A program made the translations under genes and the position numbers. 64,000 nt of DNA from CAVYXZ01 sp965223835. Lineage in GTDB: Bacteria; Chloroflexota; Anaerolineae; Aggregatilineales; Phototrophicaceae. The stretch covers positions 2,604,001 through 2,668,000 of the forward strand of contig CBDCXQ010000001.1 of NCBI GenBank assembly GCA_965223835.1. The letters run 5' to 3'. Numbering within the stretch: position 1 is the first letter of the stretch; each line of letters begins with the position of its first letter. This document shows, one piece after another, positions 18,028 to 26,897 of the stretch. Below the pieces are notes generated by a model. That model saw only the letters and a list, made by a program, of their open reading frames with translations. It searched no databases and had not been told where the DNA came from.

Positions 18028-19395
18028 TCACGAGCGCTTCCGAGCATCTAATGTCGTCCGCATCGTTTCGAACCGCTGACGCGTAATTGGATAAGCGATA
18101 GCCAGTGGGATGCTTAGCACCATCAGCACCGCTGGAAATAGGCTAATCATCAAACGTAGAACTTGAAGTACCGGTTCAGGCTGCGCGACAAACTCGCCAG
18201 CGATGTCGGGGTTGATATACCCCGCAAGCTCCAATCCCCAGGCAGAGAGCGCTAGCACACCGGTCAGACCCATGTTTTGCACAAACACAAACAACCCGTA
18301 ATATATTCCCTCTCGCCGCTGTCCAGTTTGCAACTCATCGTAATCGACAACATCGGGCAGCATACTCCAGGGAATAAGCAAAAGCATTGATGCACTGATT
18401 CCCGCGGGAAAACTGATAAGGTAGAGCCAGAATGTCGCCCCAGGTTGCAGGAAAAACAGCGCGACTAGCGTTGGGATGAAAATCAGGACACCAATATAGT
18501 AAGCTTGCTTCTTCCCCAAACGTCGGCTGATCCAGGCCCATATCGGCAAGAAAATCAATGCCGTCAACTGCAGCACCAGGACCACCCACCGGAAGTGCGA
18601 TTCCGCATTCAGCCAGTAACGTAGAAATAATAACAGGTTGGCCTGCACAAATTGCACAACCACCCATGACAGCAAATAAATGCCCAGGACATAAAGAAAT
18701 GGACGATTGCGCAGCGCAACACGCAGACCCTTTATAACCCCTATTGTTTCAGATTCTGGCAGGTCATCAACCGGGCGTTCTCGGGTAAAAAAGAATGTCG
18801 TCCAGCACGATAGCACGATAAAGATCGCCAGCAGACTCCCACTAAAAAAACTGCCAGTTTGCACATTGCCAAACTGGGCCACAATCGTCGGATACAACAC
18901 CACAGCCAGCAATCCACCCAATATAGAAAAACCAAAACGGTAAGATGTCAGACGGGTACGTTCATCATAATCACGCGCGAGATCGGGCGTCATCGCCGTA
19001 TAGGGTACATTAACTGCGGTGAAGGCTGTCTTCAGCAAGACTGTTGCCAGCAAATAGTAGATAAATAATCCGGTTTCACCAAACGGTGGAACAATCCACT
19101 GCATCATAAATGCCAGGCCAAAGGGTATCGCCCCAAACAGCAACCAGGGGCGTCGTCGCCCCCAACGGGTACGGGTGCGATCGCTCAGATTACCAACAAT
19201 CGGGTCCGTTATGGCTTCCCACAAATTCGATACCAGAATAATGATTGATACCGTGCCCGGTCGGATTCGAGCCACATCAAGTAGAAATGCTGTCAGAAAA
19301 AAACCAGTAACCTGGGCAGAAATGGCGGCACTGACATCACCAACACCATAAGCCAGCTTGATCCTGAGTGAAAGCACAGAACTGTCAATACTCAC
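18028..19395 (-). CDS. GPH-family sugar:cation symporter (MFS, MelB-like)
   Basis: This 455-residue membrane protein has about 12 membrane segments. The motif NLWEAITDPIVGNLSDRTRTRWGRRRPW, quoted here only by its core DPIVGNLSDRTRTRWGRR (~62-80), is the family mark of glycoside-pentoside-hexuronide symporters such as MelB, XynB and UidB. It starts at GTG 19395 with only a weak ribosome site. It is convergent with the MalEFGK-like operon (31-base gap with a weak 6-base-pair hairpin) and is separated from the second Opp-type operon by a terminator. It likely brings in a glycoside or uronide; the substrate is not determined. Confidence 0.88.
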   Translation of the reverse strand: MSIDSSVLSLRIKLAYGVGDVSAAISAQVTGFFLTAFLLDVARIRPGTVSIIILVSNLWEAITDPIVGNLSDRTRTRWGRRRPWLLFGAIPFGLAFMMQWIVPPFGETGLFIYYLLATVLLKTAFTAVNVPYTAMTPDLARDYDERTRLTSYRFGFSILGGLLAVVLYPTIVAQFGNVQTGSFFSGSLLAIFIVLSCWTTFFFTRERPVDDLPESETIGVIKGLRVALRNRPFLYVLGIYLLSWVVVQFVQANLLLFLRYWLNAESHFRWVVLVLQLTALIFLPIWAWISRRLGKKQAYYIGVLIFIPTLVALFFLQPGATFWLYLISFPAGISASMLLLIPWSMLPDVVDYDELQTGQRREGIYYGLFVFVQNMGLTGVLALSAWGLELAGYINPDIAGEFVAQPEPVLQVLRLMISLFPAVLMVLSIPLAIAYPITRQRFETMRTTLDARKRS

Positions 19396-19484
19396 GGTGA
19401 CTATCGCTTCTGCCCTGTGAATTACCCGGTTGCATAATGGATTCCCTCCAACAAAGTGAATAAGTATCGCAACAGTTTATCCGC

Positions 19485-19517
19485 AAAATAAAAAGCCTAC
19501 CAATTTACAGGTAGGCT
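19485..19517 (-). terminator. Intrinsic terminator of the second Opp-type operon
   Basis: AGCCTACC (19494-19501) and GGTAGGCT (19510-19517) make a perfect 8-base-pair stem with an 8-base loop. On the minus strand it is followed at once by TTTTATTTT, a good T run. It lies 27 bases past the OppC-type stop, so the operon ends there without ATPase genes. Confidence 0.85.
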
Positions 19518-19543
19518 CAATTTTTGCCTGGGTTGAATAGAAC

Positions 19544-20473
19544 TTACTTCCGCAATTTGGGATCAAGCGCGTCGCGCAAGCCATCGCCGATGAAGTTAAC
19601 ACAGAGCACCGTCAACGAAATGAGCATACCGGGCCAGAAAACAAGCGCCGGCGTCAGGGTCAAATAATCTTTGCCATCAAAGAGCAACCGCCCCCAGGTT
19701 GGAAAATCCGGCGGAAAACCTAATCCTAAGAACGACAGCGCTGATTCGGTAATAATTGCACTGGCAATGCTGAAGGTCGCTGCGACCATGACCGGGCTAA
19801 GAACGTTCGGCAAAATGTGACTGCGCAGAATATGCCCATTCGTAGAGCCAACACTTCGCGCCGCCAATACAAACTCACGCTCTTTGACTGATAATACTTC
19901 GCCCCGAACAATACGAGCCGTTGGCATCCAGCCCAAAGCACCGATAATTATCACCGTCAAAATGAAGATCCCCAATTCCGGGCCAAAGGCTTTACGCAGT
20001 GAATCGCGGAATAAGAGCGTGATCACCAGCAATAGTGGCAGACTCGGCAACGCTAGAAACATATCGGTTAAGCGCATTAAAAAATTGTCAAGAATTTTAT
20101 AATAGCCTGCCAGATTTCCGACCAATGTACCGAGCAACATCGCAATGAGCATCGCAGTGATGCCAATCGACAGCGAGACGCGCCCCCCATAAATCGAGCG
20201 GGCCAACGTATCACGGCCCAGATTATCGGTTCCAAATGGATGCTCCGCCGTCATGCCCGAATAAGCAGCCACAATATCGATGTACTCAGGGTCCAGCGTC
20301 CAAAAAAGCGGACCAAACAACACACCCAGAATAATGATGAGGAGGATTACGCTGGCCGCCATCGCCAGCCGATGTTTCCGAAACTGACGCCAGGCATCAC
20401 CCCACAGGGTACGGGGTACATCAGCCGCCTCTTTTTGAACCATAATTTTGATAGGTTTTGCTTCTGCTGCCAT
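19544..20473 (-). CDS. ABC permease, OppC/DppC type (second system)
   Basis: This 309-residue permease has the OppC_N start (AWRQFRKHRLAMAASVILLI, ~27-46) and a BPD_transp_1 domain with EAA loop EFVLAARSVGSTNGHILRSH and the ending GDGLRDALDPKLRK. It is of normal length, unlike the OppC-type protein at 7086-8228. It follows the OppB-type gene by 12 bases and is the last gene before the terminator. There is no OppD/OppF pair here. Confidence 0.92.
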   Translation of the reverse strand: MAAEAKPIKIMVQKEAADVPRTLWGDAWRQFRKHRLAMAASVILLIIILGVLFGPLFWTLDPEYIDIVAAYSGMTAEHPFGTDNLGRDTLARSIYGGRVSLSIGITAMLIAMLLGTLVGNLAGYYKILDNFLMRLTDMFLALPSLPLLLVITLLFRDSLRKAFGPELGIFILTVIIIGALGWMPTARIVRGEVLSVKEREFVLAARSVGSTNGHILRSHILPNVLSPVMVAATFSIASAIITESALSFLGLGFPPDFPTWGRLLFDGKDYLTLTPALVFWPGMLISLTVLCVNFIGDGLRDALDPKLRK

Positions 20474-20485
20474 ACCACTTATACC

Positions 20486-21499
20486 CTAGCTATAACGAAT
20501 ACGGGGGTCCAGGATTGCATAAAGTACATCCGCCACAATATTAAAAATCACAATAAGGACTGCAAAAATAAAGGTGAGGGTTTGCACAACCGGCAAATCG
20601 CCGCCTTGAATAGCCGTAATTAAATACTGCCCCAGGCCATTAACACGAAATATTTGCTCAGTAATGATCGCCCCCTGAAAGATACTGGGGATGCCGAGCG
20701 CGACCAGCGTCACAACCGGAATTAAGCTGTTGCGCAAGGCGTGATAGCCGATCACATTACGTTCGCTCAGCCCTTTCGAGCGGGCAGTCCGAACATAATC
20801 TTGATTGAGATTTTCGAGCATGGATGACCGCGTGAAGCGGCTGATCTGGGCTGTGTAGAAAAGCGCCAACACGCCAACTGGCATCACCATCTGCCGCAAT
20901 TGCTGCATCGCGGTCTCAAAATCAGTCACCACCAGCGTTGTGTTATACACCGAAGGGAACCACTTTAAGCCGACACTAAAGATGATGATAAACAACAAAC
21001 CTGTAAAAAATGTAGGGACGGAAAACCCCACCATCGAGATGAAGGTGCCAATCTGATCAAAACGCGAATACTGTCTATAGGCCGAGATGACCCCAATAGG
21101 AACCGCAACAAAAATCGCGATGACATAGGCCGACCCAACAACCCATAGCGTTTGTGGCAGGCGCTCCAGAACAATATCAATGACCGGGCTGCGTGTTTGC
21201 CAGGAAATGTAACGCAGGCGATTTTCGGAATCGCCAACGGTTATGCCGGTGACTTCTTCAAGGACATTCAGCGGTTCATTGATAACGAACTGCCGGACCC
21301 ATTTAACATATTTGACGGCGAAAGGATCATTCACGCCCATACTCTCCCGTATTCTCTCGCGGGTTTCGGGCGGAATAGTTAGCGGCAAGTTACCAACGGG
21401 GTCAGTCGGCGACAGCTCCAATATCGCAAAAATTACAAAGCTGATGACCAACAAAGTTGGAATTGAAATCAGTAGCCGACGCAGAAGAAATTGCCCCAT
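20486..21499 (-). CDS. ABC permease, OppB/DppB type (second system)
   Basis: This 337-residue membrane protein begins MGQFLLRRLLISIPTLLVIS, a classic OppB N-terminus, and carries the EAA loop YVRTARSKGLSERNVIGYHA near residue 225. A good ribosome site (AGGAAGG on the minus strand) precedes ATG 21499. It forms the channel with the OppC-type protein downstream. A hairpin at 21520-21549 separates it from the binding-protein gene. Confidence 0.93.
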   Translation of the reverse strand: MGQFLLRRLLISIPTLLVISFVIFAILELSPTDPVGNLPLTIPPETRERIRESMGVNDPFAVKYVKWVRQFVINEPLNVLEEVTGITVGDSENRLRYISWQTRSPVIDIVLERLPQTLWVVGSAYVIAIFVAVPIGVISAYRQYSRFDQIGTFISMVGFSVPTFFTGLLFIIIFSVGLKWFPSVYNTTLVVTDFETAMQQLRQMVMPVGVLALFYTAQISRFTRSSMLENLNQDYVRTARSKGLSERNVIGYHALRNSLIPVVTLVALGIPSIFQGAIITEQIFRVNGLGQYLITAIQGGDLPVVQTLTFIFAVLIVIFNIVADVLYAILDPRIRYS

Positions 21500-21519
21500 A
21501 ATACCTTCCTAAACAAATA

Positions 21520-21549
21520 CTGGAGGGTGAAATATGCTCCACCCTCCAG
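21520..21549 (-). terminator. Intercistronic hairpin between binding protein and permease
   Basis: CTGGAGGGTG (21520-21529) and CACCCTCCAG (21540-21549) form a perfect 10-base-pair stem with a 10-base loop, followed on the minus strand by TATTTGTTT. It sits in the same place as the hairpin at 9312-9340 in the first Opp-type operon and probably lowers permease expression relative to binding protein. Confidence 0.7.
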
Positions 21550-21565
21550 CCACCAATCTATTTAT

Positions 21566-23293
21566 TTAGCTGGAACGTGACCAGTCTTCAATGTTCCAAA
21601 GTTCTGAGTCCCAACCGTTGATCCACGTACCTTCAAGGTTATTGGCCCGCGCACCAACATTGCCGCGATAGACCAGCGGAATAAGCGCGCCGTTCTCGAT
21701 GAGGATGTCATTCAGTTGAATGGTCAACTCAGCCCGCCGCGCCGGATCACCAGTGCCAGACAATTCAGTGAACAGTTCATCATATGCCGGGTCACAGTGA
21801 CGCGGGACATTGCGGCCTAACCAGCCATTTTCGGGGCTGGGGTCGTTACCACAGATCCACCGCACGAGGAATGTTTCAGCGTCAGTACCATCGGTACCAC
21901 TGGTAAACATTTCAACGTCAGCATAGAACTTCTGGTAAGTATCAGGGCTGGCCGGGTCACCACCAAAGAATACGGCGGCATCAATGTTACGCAGTTCGGT
22001 CTCAACACCGATTTCTGACCACCATTGTTTAATCAGGGCCTGGGTACTTTGACGCACAGCGTTGGTCGAAGTCTGATAGAGGATAACCAGCGGCACGCCA
22101 TCCAGTTCGCGGATGCCATCACCATCAGTATCGACGATGCCAGCTTCATCAAGCAGCGCGTTGGCACCCGCAATGTCCTGAACCAGGCAACCCTCGTTGT
22201 TCGGCGAAACATTGACTGGCGGACCGTTGACGATATTGCATGCCGGACGACCACCCGCACCATAAAGCTGCTCGGCAATGATATTGCGATCAATTGCCAT
22301 CGAAAGGGCATCCTCGACCGCTTCATTGGTCAAGAAAGGATGCGGGTTTGAACCGTCAGCATTCACTGAACGAACGCCCTCTTCCAGGCTGGAGTCGGGG
22401 TTCGTCTGGTTCAGCATCAAGCGCTCGATGTTGGAAGCAAACGCGACTTCAACTGTTCCATTGCCAGCGGCTTCCATTGTGTTGAGAACTGCCGGGGAAA
22501 TCTGAAGGTTCCAGGCCCAGTCGGCTTCACTGGTTTCCAACACGGCACGGGCTGCCGATTCAGCATCACCACCGCCCTTGAAAACGACGCGATCAAAAAA
22601 TGGCTTGCCATCAGCCCGGTCACGGAAGTTCTCATTGGCGACATAGGTTACGACATCGTTCGCGCGAAATTCGTCGACCACAAACGGACCCGTGCCAATC
22701 GGGCCAAAGTTCTGATCAGTGCATTGAGCTGCTGCTGCACCGAGGCAGTCGGCAAACTGCGCTTGCTGAATAATGGCCGCTTGTGCGGTAACGAACGGAC
22801 CGTAGGGCACTGGCTTGGGACCATCAAATGTAACCTGAACCGTGAGGTCATCAACAGCTTCAACGGTCTCAACATTTTCAAAGAACTGGATGGATGCACA
22901 GCCACCTTCTGGATGGGTGCAATATTCCCAGGTAAAGACTACATCGTTAGCCGTAAAGGGCGAACCATCTGACCAGAGCACACCTTCCTTAAGATTCCAG
23001 GTAATGCTGGTTAGATCTTCAGACACACCACCATTGTCTAATGTGGGAATTTCGGCAGCCAGCACCGGTACCAGGTTCCCATCAGGATCATAATTTGCCA
23101 GTGGTTCCAAAATCAGATTTGAAGCATCAATATCTTTGGTACCGCCGGACAGATATGGATTAAGGGTAGAGACAGCTTGCCAGTACAGGATGTTGAGGGT
23201 CTCGCCATCCTGGGCCGCAACCGTACCCAATGCGCCGGTCACCATCAGGGCGACCAGCAATAGACAGATGAGTTTGATACTTATTCGCTTCAT
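21566..23293 (-). CDS. ABC substrate-binding protein, family 5 (second system)
   Basis: This 575-residue exported protein has a signal peptide (KLICLLLVALMVTGALGTVA) followed by the family-5 core (SITWNLKEGVLWSDGSPFTA; VEDALSMAIDRNIIAEQLYG). ATG 23293 is preferred because AGAGGAAAG stands just before it and the signal peptide begins there; the frame continues upstream to 23374 but those residues overlap the promoter. At this length it is closer to peptide/nickel-type binding proteins than the 660-residue one in the first operon. It heads an operon with two permeases but no ATPase. Ligand unknown. Confidence 0.9.
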   Translation of the reverse strand: MKRISIKLICLLLVALMVTGALGTVAAQDGETLNILYWQAVSTLNPYLSGGTKDIDASNLILEPLANYDPDGNLVPVLAAEIPTLDNGGVSEDLTSITWNLKEGVLWSDGSPFTANDVVFTWEYCTHPEGGCASIQFFENVETVEAVDDLTVQVTFDGPKPVPYGPFVTAQAAIIQQAQFADCLGAAAAQCTDQNFGPIGTGPFVVDEFRANDVVTYVANENFRDRADGKPFFDRVVFKGGGDAESAARAVLETSEADWAWNLQISPAVLNTMEAAGNGTVEVAFASNIERLMLNQTNPDSSLEEGVRSVNADGSNPHPFLTNEAVEDALSMAIDRNIIAEQLYGAGGRPACNIVNGPPVNVSPNNEGCLVQDIAGANALLDEAGIVDTDGDGIRELDGVPLVILYQTSTNAVRQSTQALIKQWWSEIGVETELRNIDAAVFFGGDPASPDTYQKFYADVEMFTSGTDGTDAETFLVRWICGNDPSPENGWLGRNVPRHCDPAYDELFTELSGTGDPARRAELTIQLNDILIENGALIPLVYRGNVGARANNLEGTWINGWDSELWNIEDWSRSS

Positions 23294-23345
23294 GCTTTCC
23301 TCTCTAGAACAACATCTTAAGAAACATTGGCGCAGATAGCCGGGT

Positions 23346-23374
23346 AGTATAACGTGACCCACCAGCACCTGCAA
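23346..23374 (-). promoter_or_regulatory. Sigma-70-like promoter of the second Opp-type operon
   Basis: On the minus strand TTGCAG (plus 23369-23374) and TATACT (plus 23346-23351) are 17 bases apart. The binding-protein start codon follows 53 bases later. No copy of the LacI-type palindrome is seen here, so this operon is probably under other control. Confidence 0.65.
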
Positions 23375-23519
23375 AGCAAATAAAAAAGTTCTCAGAAATT
23401 ACCAAATTATGTCAAACATAAATTGGCAATGTTCAATACCGACAATACACAATCAACCGAAGATAGGTTCAAGTGCGGAATAAATTGAATTTTTAAGGCC
23501 TTCAGGAACAGCACCAAAC

Positions 23520-24914
23520 TCATTCAGAATGCGAACTGAGGGGCAACCATACCTGGAAACAGGTGCGGCCCGGTTCGGAAAAAACCTTTATGTCACCACG
23601 ATGTTGCATGACAATAATGTTGTAGCTAATGTCAAGTCCCAGACCTGTCCCCTGACCCAGCGGCTTGGTCGTAAAGAAGGAGTCGAAAATGCGCGGTTGA
23701 ATATCAACTGGTATACCGGGGCCATTATCTTCTATTTCGACAATTGCCCATTCACTTTCCCGGCGTGTGCGGATGGTAATCACCCCACCATCGGCCAAAA
23801 CATAGGCAGCATTGTCGATCATATTGGTCCAGACTTGATTCAGTTCACTACCATGTGCTTGAATCGGCGGCAAATCCCGATCATATTCCCGACGGACCTC
23901 GATTGGTGGCTGCAACTTATGGCGCAAAATCGTCAAGGTATTGTCCAGTCCCTCATGAATATCAACCTGCTGTATCGGACCTTGATCGAGATACGAATAG
24001 GATTTTAACGCCTTGATAATAGCCGACAATCGCTCGGCCCCCTGCCCAATCTCGGCGACTAACATGTGCGTGGCATAAATTGCACAGTACCAGTCAACCA
24101 CTTCGCGAAACTGCTCGACGGTGAACTGGTCTGCGAGAGTCACCAATTCAGAACTGTCATAACCTAATGCCACGAGAACTGATGAGTAATCCCAGGGCGC
24201 TTCAATATCCCAATTTTCAAGCAAGCTTTCAATCTCGCCCTCTTGATCGCTGCGGTCCAGTGCGGTTAGCTGTGGCGCATTCGCCATACGGGTGGCAAGG
24301 GCCTGTTCTAAAGAATCAAGCACATCAGTCTGGTCAGTTGTCAGGTTGTGGCGATGTAACCGATGATGGGCACGATCAAGTCTTAACACGGCAGTTTGTA
24401 ACTGCCCTGAACTTCGCTGTATAGCTGCTGACGGGTTGTTTAACTCATGGGCAATCCCGGCTACAAGCGTACCCAACTGGGCCATTTTTTCGCTTTGTCG
24501 CAATAACGCAAAATTTTCGCGCCAGCGCTTAAGAATCGTATTGAGCAAAGCCCGTGACGTCGAGGGGCTGCTATCGAGCAGTTTATTGAAATGTTGCTGG
24601 CTGATAACGATCAAACGGCAATCAGTCCGGGCGCGAACAGTTGCCATGCGTGGAGCCTCTTCGATCAGCGACATTTCGCCAAGAACATCGCCAGGACCGC
24701 GTACCGATAGCAACACTTCACGCCCACTGGACAATTTGAGCACGTCCAACTCGCCTTCATAGATGATGTAGGCGCGATCGCCCGACGCCCCTTCGTCGAA
24801 CAGGTGCTCGTTGGCAGCTAGTTCTATCTCTTCAACGATATGACAGATACGATCGATATCGGCAGTCGACATATCGGCCAGTAGCGGAACCTTACGCAAG
24901 AATTCGTCAATCAT
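23520..24914 (-). CDS. cNMP-binding-domain sensor histidine kinase
   Basis: This 464-residue soluble kinase starts with a cyclic-nucleotide-binding (Crp-like) domain (~10-115; DEGASGDRAYIIYEGELDVL, GPGDVLGEMSLIEEAPRMAT). An H-box follows (LVAGIAHELNNPSAAI, phospho-accepting His ~156), then a HATPase_c domain with N-box NQVWTNMIDNAAYV, G1 IEDNGPGIP and G2 GQGTGLGLDISYNI. It has no membrane segment. Its ATG overlaps nothing, but the upstream gene's TGA overlaps it by 4 bases (24911-24914), so the two are translationally coupled. It probably phosphorylates the receiver domain of that upstream fusion protein. The bound ligand may or may not be a cyclic nucleotide. Confidence 0.92.
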   Translation of the reverse strand: MIDEFLRKVPLLADMSTADIDRICHIVEEIELAANEHLFDEGASGDRAYIIYEGELDVLKLSSGREVLLSVRGPGDVLGEMSLIEEAPRMATVRARTDCRLIVISQQHFNKLLDSSPSTSRALLNTILKRWRENFALLRQSEKMAQLGTLVAGIAHELNNPSAAIQRSSGQLQTAVLRLDRAHHRLHRHNLTTDQTDVLDSLEQALATRMANAPQLTALDRSDQEGEIESLLENWDIEAPWDYSSVLVALGYDSSELVTLADQFTVEQFREVVDWYCAIYATHMLVAEIGQGAERLSAIIKALKSYSYLDQGPIQQVDIHEGLDNTLTILRHKLQPPIEVRREYDRDLPPIQAHGSELNQVWTNMIDNAAYVLADGGVITIRTRRESEWAIVEIEDNGPGIPVDIQPRIFDSFFTTKPLGQGTGLGLDISYNIIVMQHRGDIKVFSEPGRTCFQVWLPLSSHSE

Positions 24915-26572
24915 ACGGTCCTCAAATATTGATGAACCAGACTGACAGCAATCGCCCCCTCACCTACTGCCGATGCTACCCGGCGCACCGCACCCTGACG
25001 GACATCACCCGCAGCAAAAATACCCGGTATACTGGTCTCCAGGAGAAAGGGATCGCGTTTTAGTTTCCACCCCGGCGGGCGTTGGCCCTCTCGAATCAAA
25101 TCCTGACCGGTTACGATAAACCCGGCACGATTGCGTTCAACCACGCCATCAAGCATCGATGTATGCGGCATCGCCCCAATAAAGACAAATAAGGCGGCAG
25201 TGTCCAGCATCTGCGAAGCGCCCGTGTCCATATTCTTGACAGTGATTTTCTTGAGCCGGTCGTCGCCATGAAGTTCAGTGACCGTCGTGCGCGTCAAGAC
25301 CTCAATATTTGACGTTTGCCGAATATGATCGACCAAATATTGTGACATGCCGGTTTTCAACGATGTTCCGCGCACAATCATTGTAACTTTCCGCGCGTAA
25401 CGTGCGAAAAAAACGGCCCCTTGTCCGGCAGAATTGGCCCCGCCTACCACACAGACATGCTGATCGCGATAGAGCGCAGCCTCCGACAGCGCCGCCCCAT
25501 AATACACCCCCGACCCGTAGAGACGTTCAATACCAGGCACTTTGAGTTGCCGGGTGGATACGCCGGTTGCAATTATCAGTGCATGGCAGCTTAACTCAGT
25601 GCCATCCCGCAGTTTCACATAACGGTACGGATCTTCTGCATACACGGTTTCAACCTCCTGGGCGCTAATTATCTCGACGCCAAACCGTAATGCCTGGGTG
25701 GTCGCCCGCCGGGCCAAATCTGCACCACTCAAGCCATTGGGAAAGCCCAAATAATTCTCGATACGTGAACTCGTGCCCGCCTGACCACCGGTCGCAGCTT
25801 TCTCGATCATCGCGGTGCGGAGACCTTCAGAACCCCCATACACTGCCGCGCCCAGACCAGCAGGGCCAGCGCCAACAATAATCAGGTCATAAAATGGTCG
25901 GTTAGCCTGAACATGCAATCCAATTTTTGCGGCCAGCGTCTGGCGGTCGGGTTGCATCAAGGCTTCACCATCGGGAAAAACAATAATTGGGAGTTTATGG
26001 GTTTCAAAGCCCTGTGTCGCGATAAAAGTTTGTGCCGCATGATTCCCTTCAATATCATGCCATTGGTACGGAATCTGGTTTCGTGTCAGAAAATCTTTAA
26101 CATCATGGCACGGTGCGGACCAGAGCGTCCCATAAATGCGGATACCTTCATATGGCGGATCAAATGTCACAACCCAATCACTGAGCAAATCTTCCAGAAT
26201 CGGATACAGATTAGCTTCGGGTGGATCCCAGGGCTTGAGCAAATAATGATCCAGGCCAATGTCGTTAATGCACGAAATCGCAGCCTCAGTATCCGCATAG
26301 GCCGTAAGGAGTACTTTGCGCGCATTTGGATAAATTTTCCGTGCCTGGCGTAGCAATTCGGTGCCAGTCATCTGTGGCATGCGTTGATCGACCAGAAACA
26401 AAGCAACCGTCTCGTTTCTCATCTTGAGTTGCTCGACAGCTTCCAGCGCTTCCGTACCAGATTCAGCTCGGATGATGCGATAAGTCGAGCCAAAGTGCGA
26501 ACGCAAATCACGTTCGACAGCACTTAATACCTGGGGTTCGTCATCCACTGCCAGGATAATAGGTTTTGCCAT
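24911..26572 (-). CDS. Response-regulator receiver fused to thioredoxin-reductase-like FAD oxidoreductase
   Basis: This 553-residue protein has a receiver domain (~1-125; acidic pair DD at 10-11, phospho-Asp ~62 in LVDQRMP, Lys ~113), a glutaredoxin-like middle (~140-205; YGTLWSAPCHDVKDFLTRNQ) and a thioredoxin-reductase-like domain. That domain has the FAD site GAGPAGLGAAVY near 234 and the NAD(P)H site VVGGANSAGQGAVF near 375. The redox CxxC expected just before the second nucleotide site is absent: the residues there are GAALSEA. Such receiver/reductase fusions are known in actinobacteria and other phyla and usually also lack the pair. It forms a coupled operon with the cNMP-domain kinase. 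What it reduces is unknown. Confidence 0.9.
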   Translation of the reverse strand: MAKPIILAVDDEPQVLSAVERDLRSHFGSTYRIIRAESGTEALEAVEQLKMRNETVALFLVDQRMPQMTGTELLRQARKIYPNARKVLLTAYADTEAAISCINDIGLDHYLLKPWDPPEANLYPILEDLLSDWVVTFDPPYEGIRIYGTLWSAPCHDVKDFLTRNQIPYQWHDIEGNHAAQTFIATQGFETHKLPIIVFPDGEALMQPDRQTLAAKIGLHVQANRPFYDLIIVGAGPAGLGAAVYGGSEGLRTAMIEKAATGGQAGTSSRIENYLGFPNGLSGADLARRATTQALRFGVEIISAQEVETVYAEDPYRYVKLRDGTELSCHALIIATGVSTRQLKVPGIERLYGSGVYYGAALSEAALYRDQHVCVVGGANSAGQGAVFFARYARKVTMIVRGTSLKTGMSQYLVDHIRQTSNIEVLTRTTVTELHGDDRLKKITVKNMDTGASQMLDTAALFVFIGAMPHTSMLDGVVERNRAGFIVTGQDLIREGQRPPGWKLKRDPFLLETSIPGIFAAGDVRQGAVRRVASAVGEGAIAVSLVHQYLRTV

Positions 26573-26897
26573 CTAGATTGGTTCCTGCTGCCAATTAATT
26601 CTTGACTTTAGCTTACCCTACTGCATTGGTTTCTACCAACGTCCACGCGTTGATTTTTGCGGCGACAACGACCCAATTTTCATCGGGAAGCTGATATTAG
26701 TTAAAAATCAATACCAACTAAGGATATGAATGTGCTTAACTCATGCTGCGATCAATGCTGCTCAAAGCTATTGCGAACATCACCACAACCAATTGTTGCA
26801 AACATTAAGATTATGCCCAGTAGCGCTGGTTGCAGCACACTTTCTTTCATGCTAGACTTTTGAAATACTGGTGGGTAAACCCGAATACGGTACCATA
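26573..26897. other. Divergent intergenic region of about 325 bases
   Basis: No gene is visible. It must hold promoters for both flanking operons. Rightwards, TTGCAG (26830-26835) and TAGACT (26853-26858) with a 17-base spacer are the best candidate. Two small inverted repeats occur: TTGGT/ACCAA (26626-26639, 4-base loop) and TTAGTT/AACTAA (26697-26721, 13-base loop). Neither matches a recognised regulator site. Confidence 0.4.
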
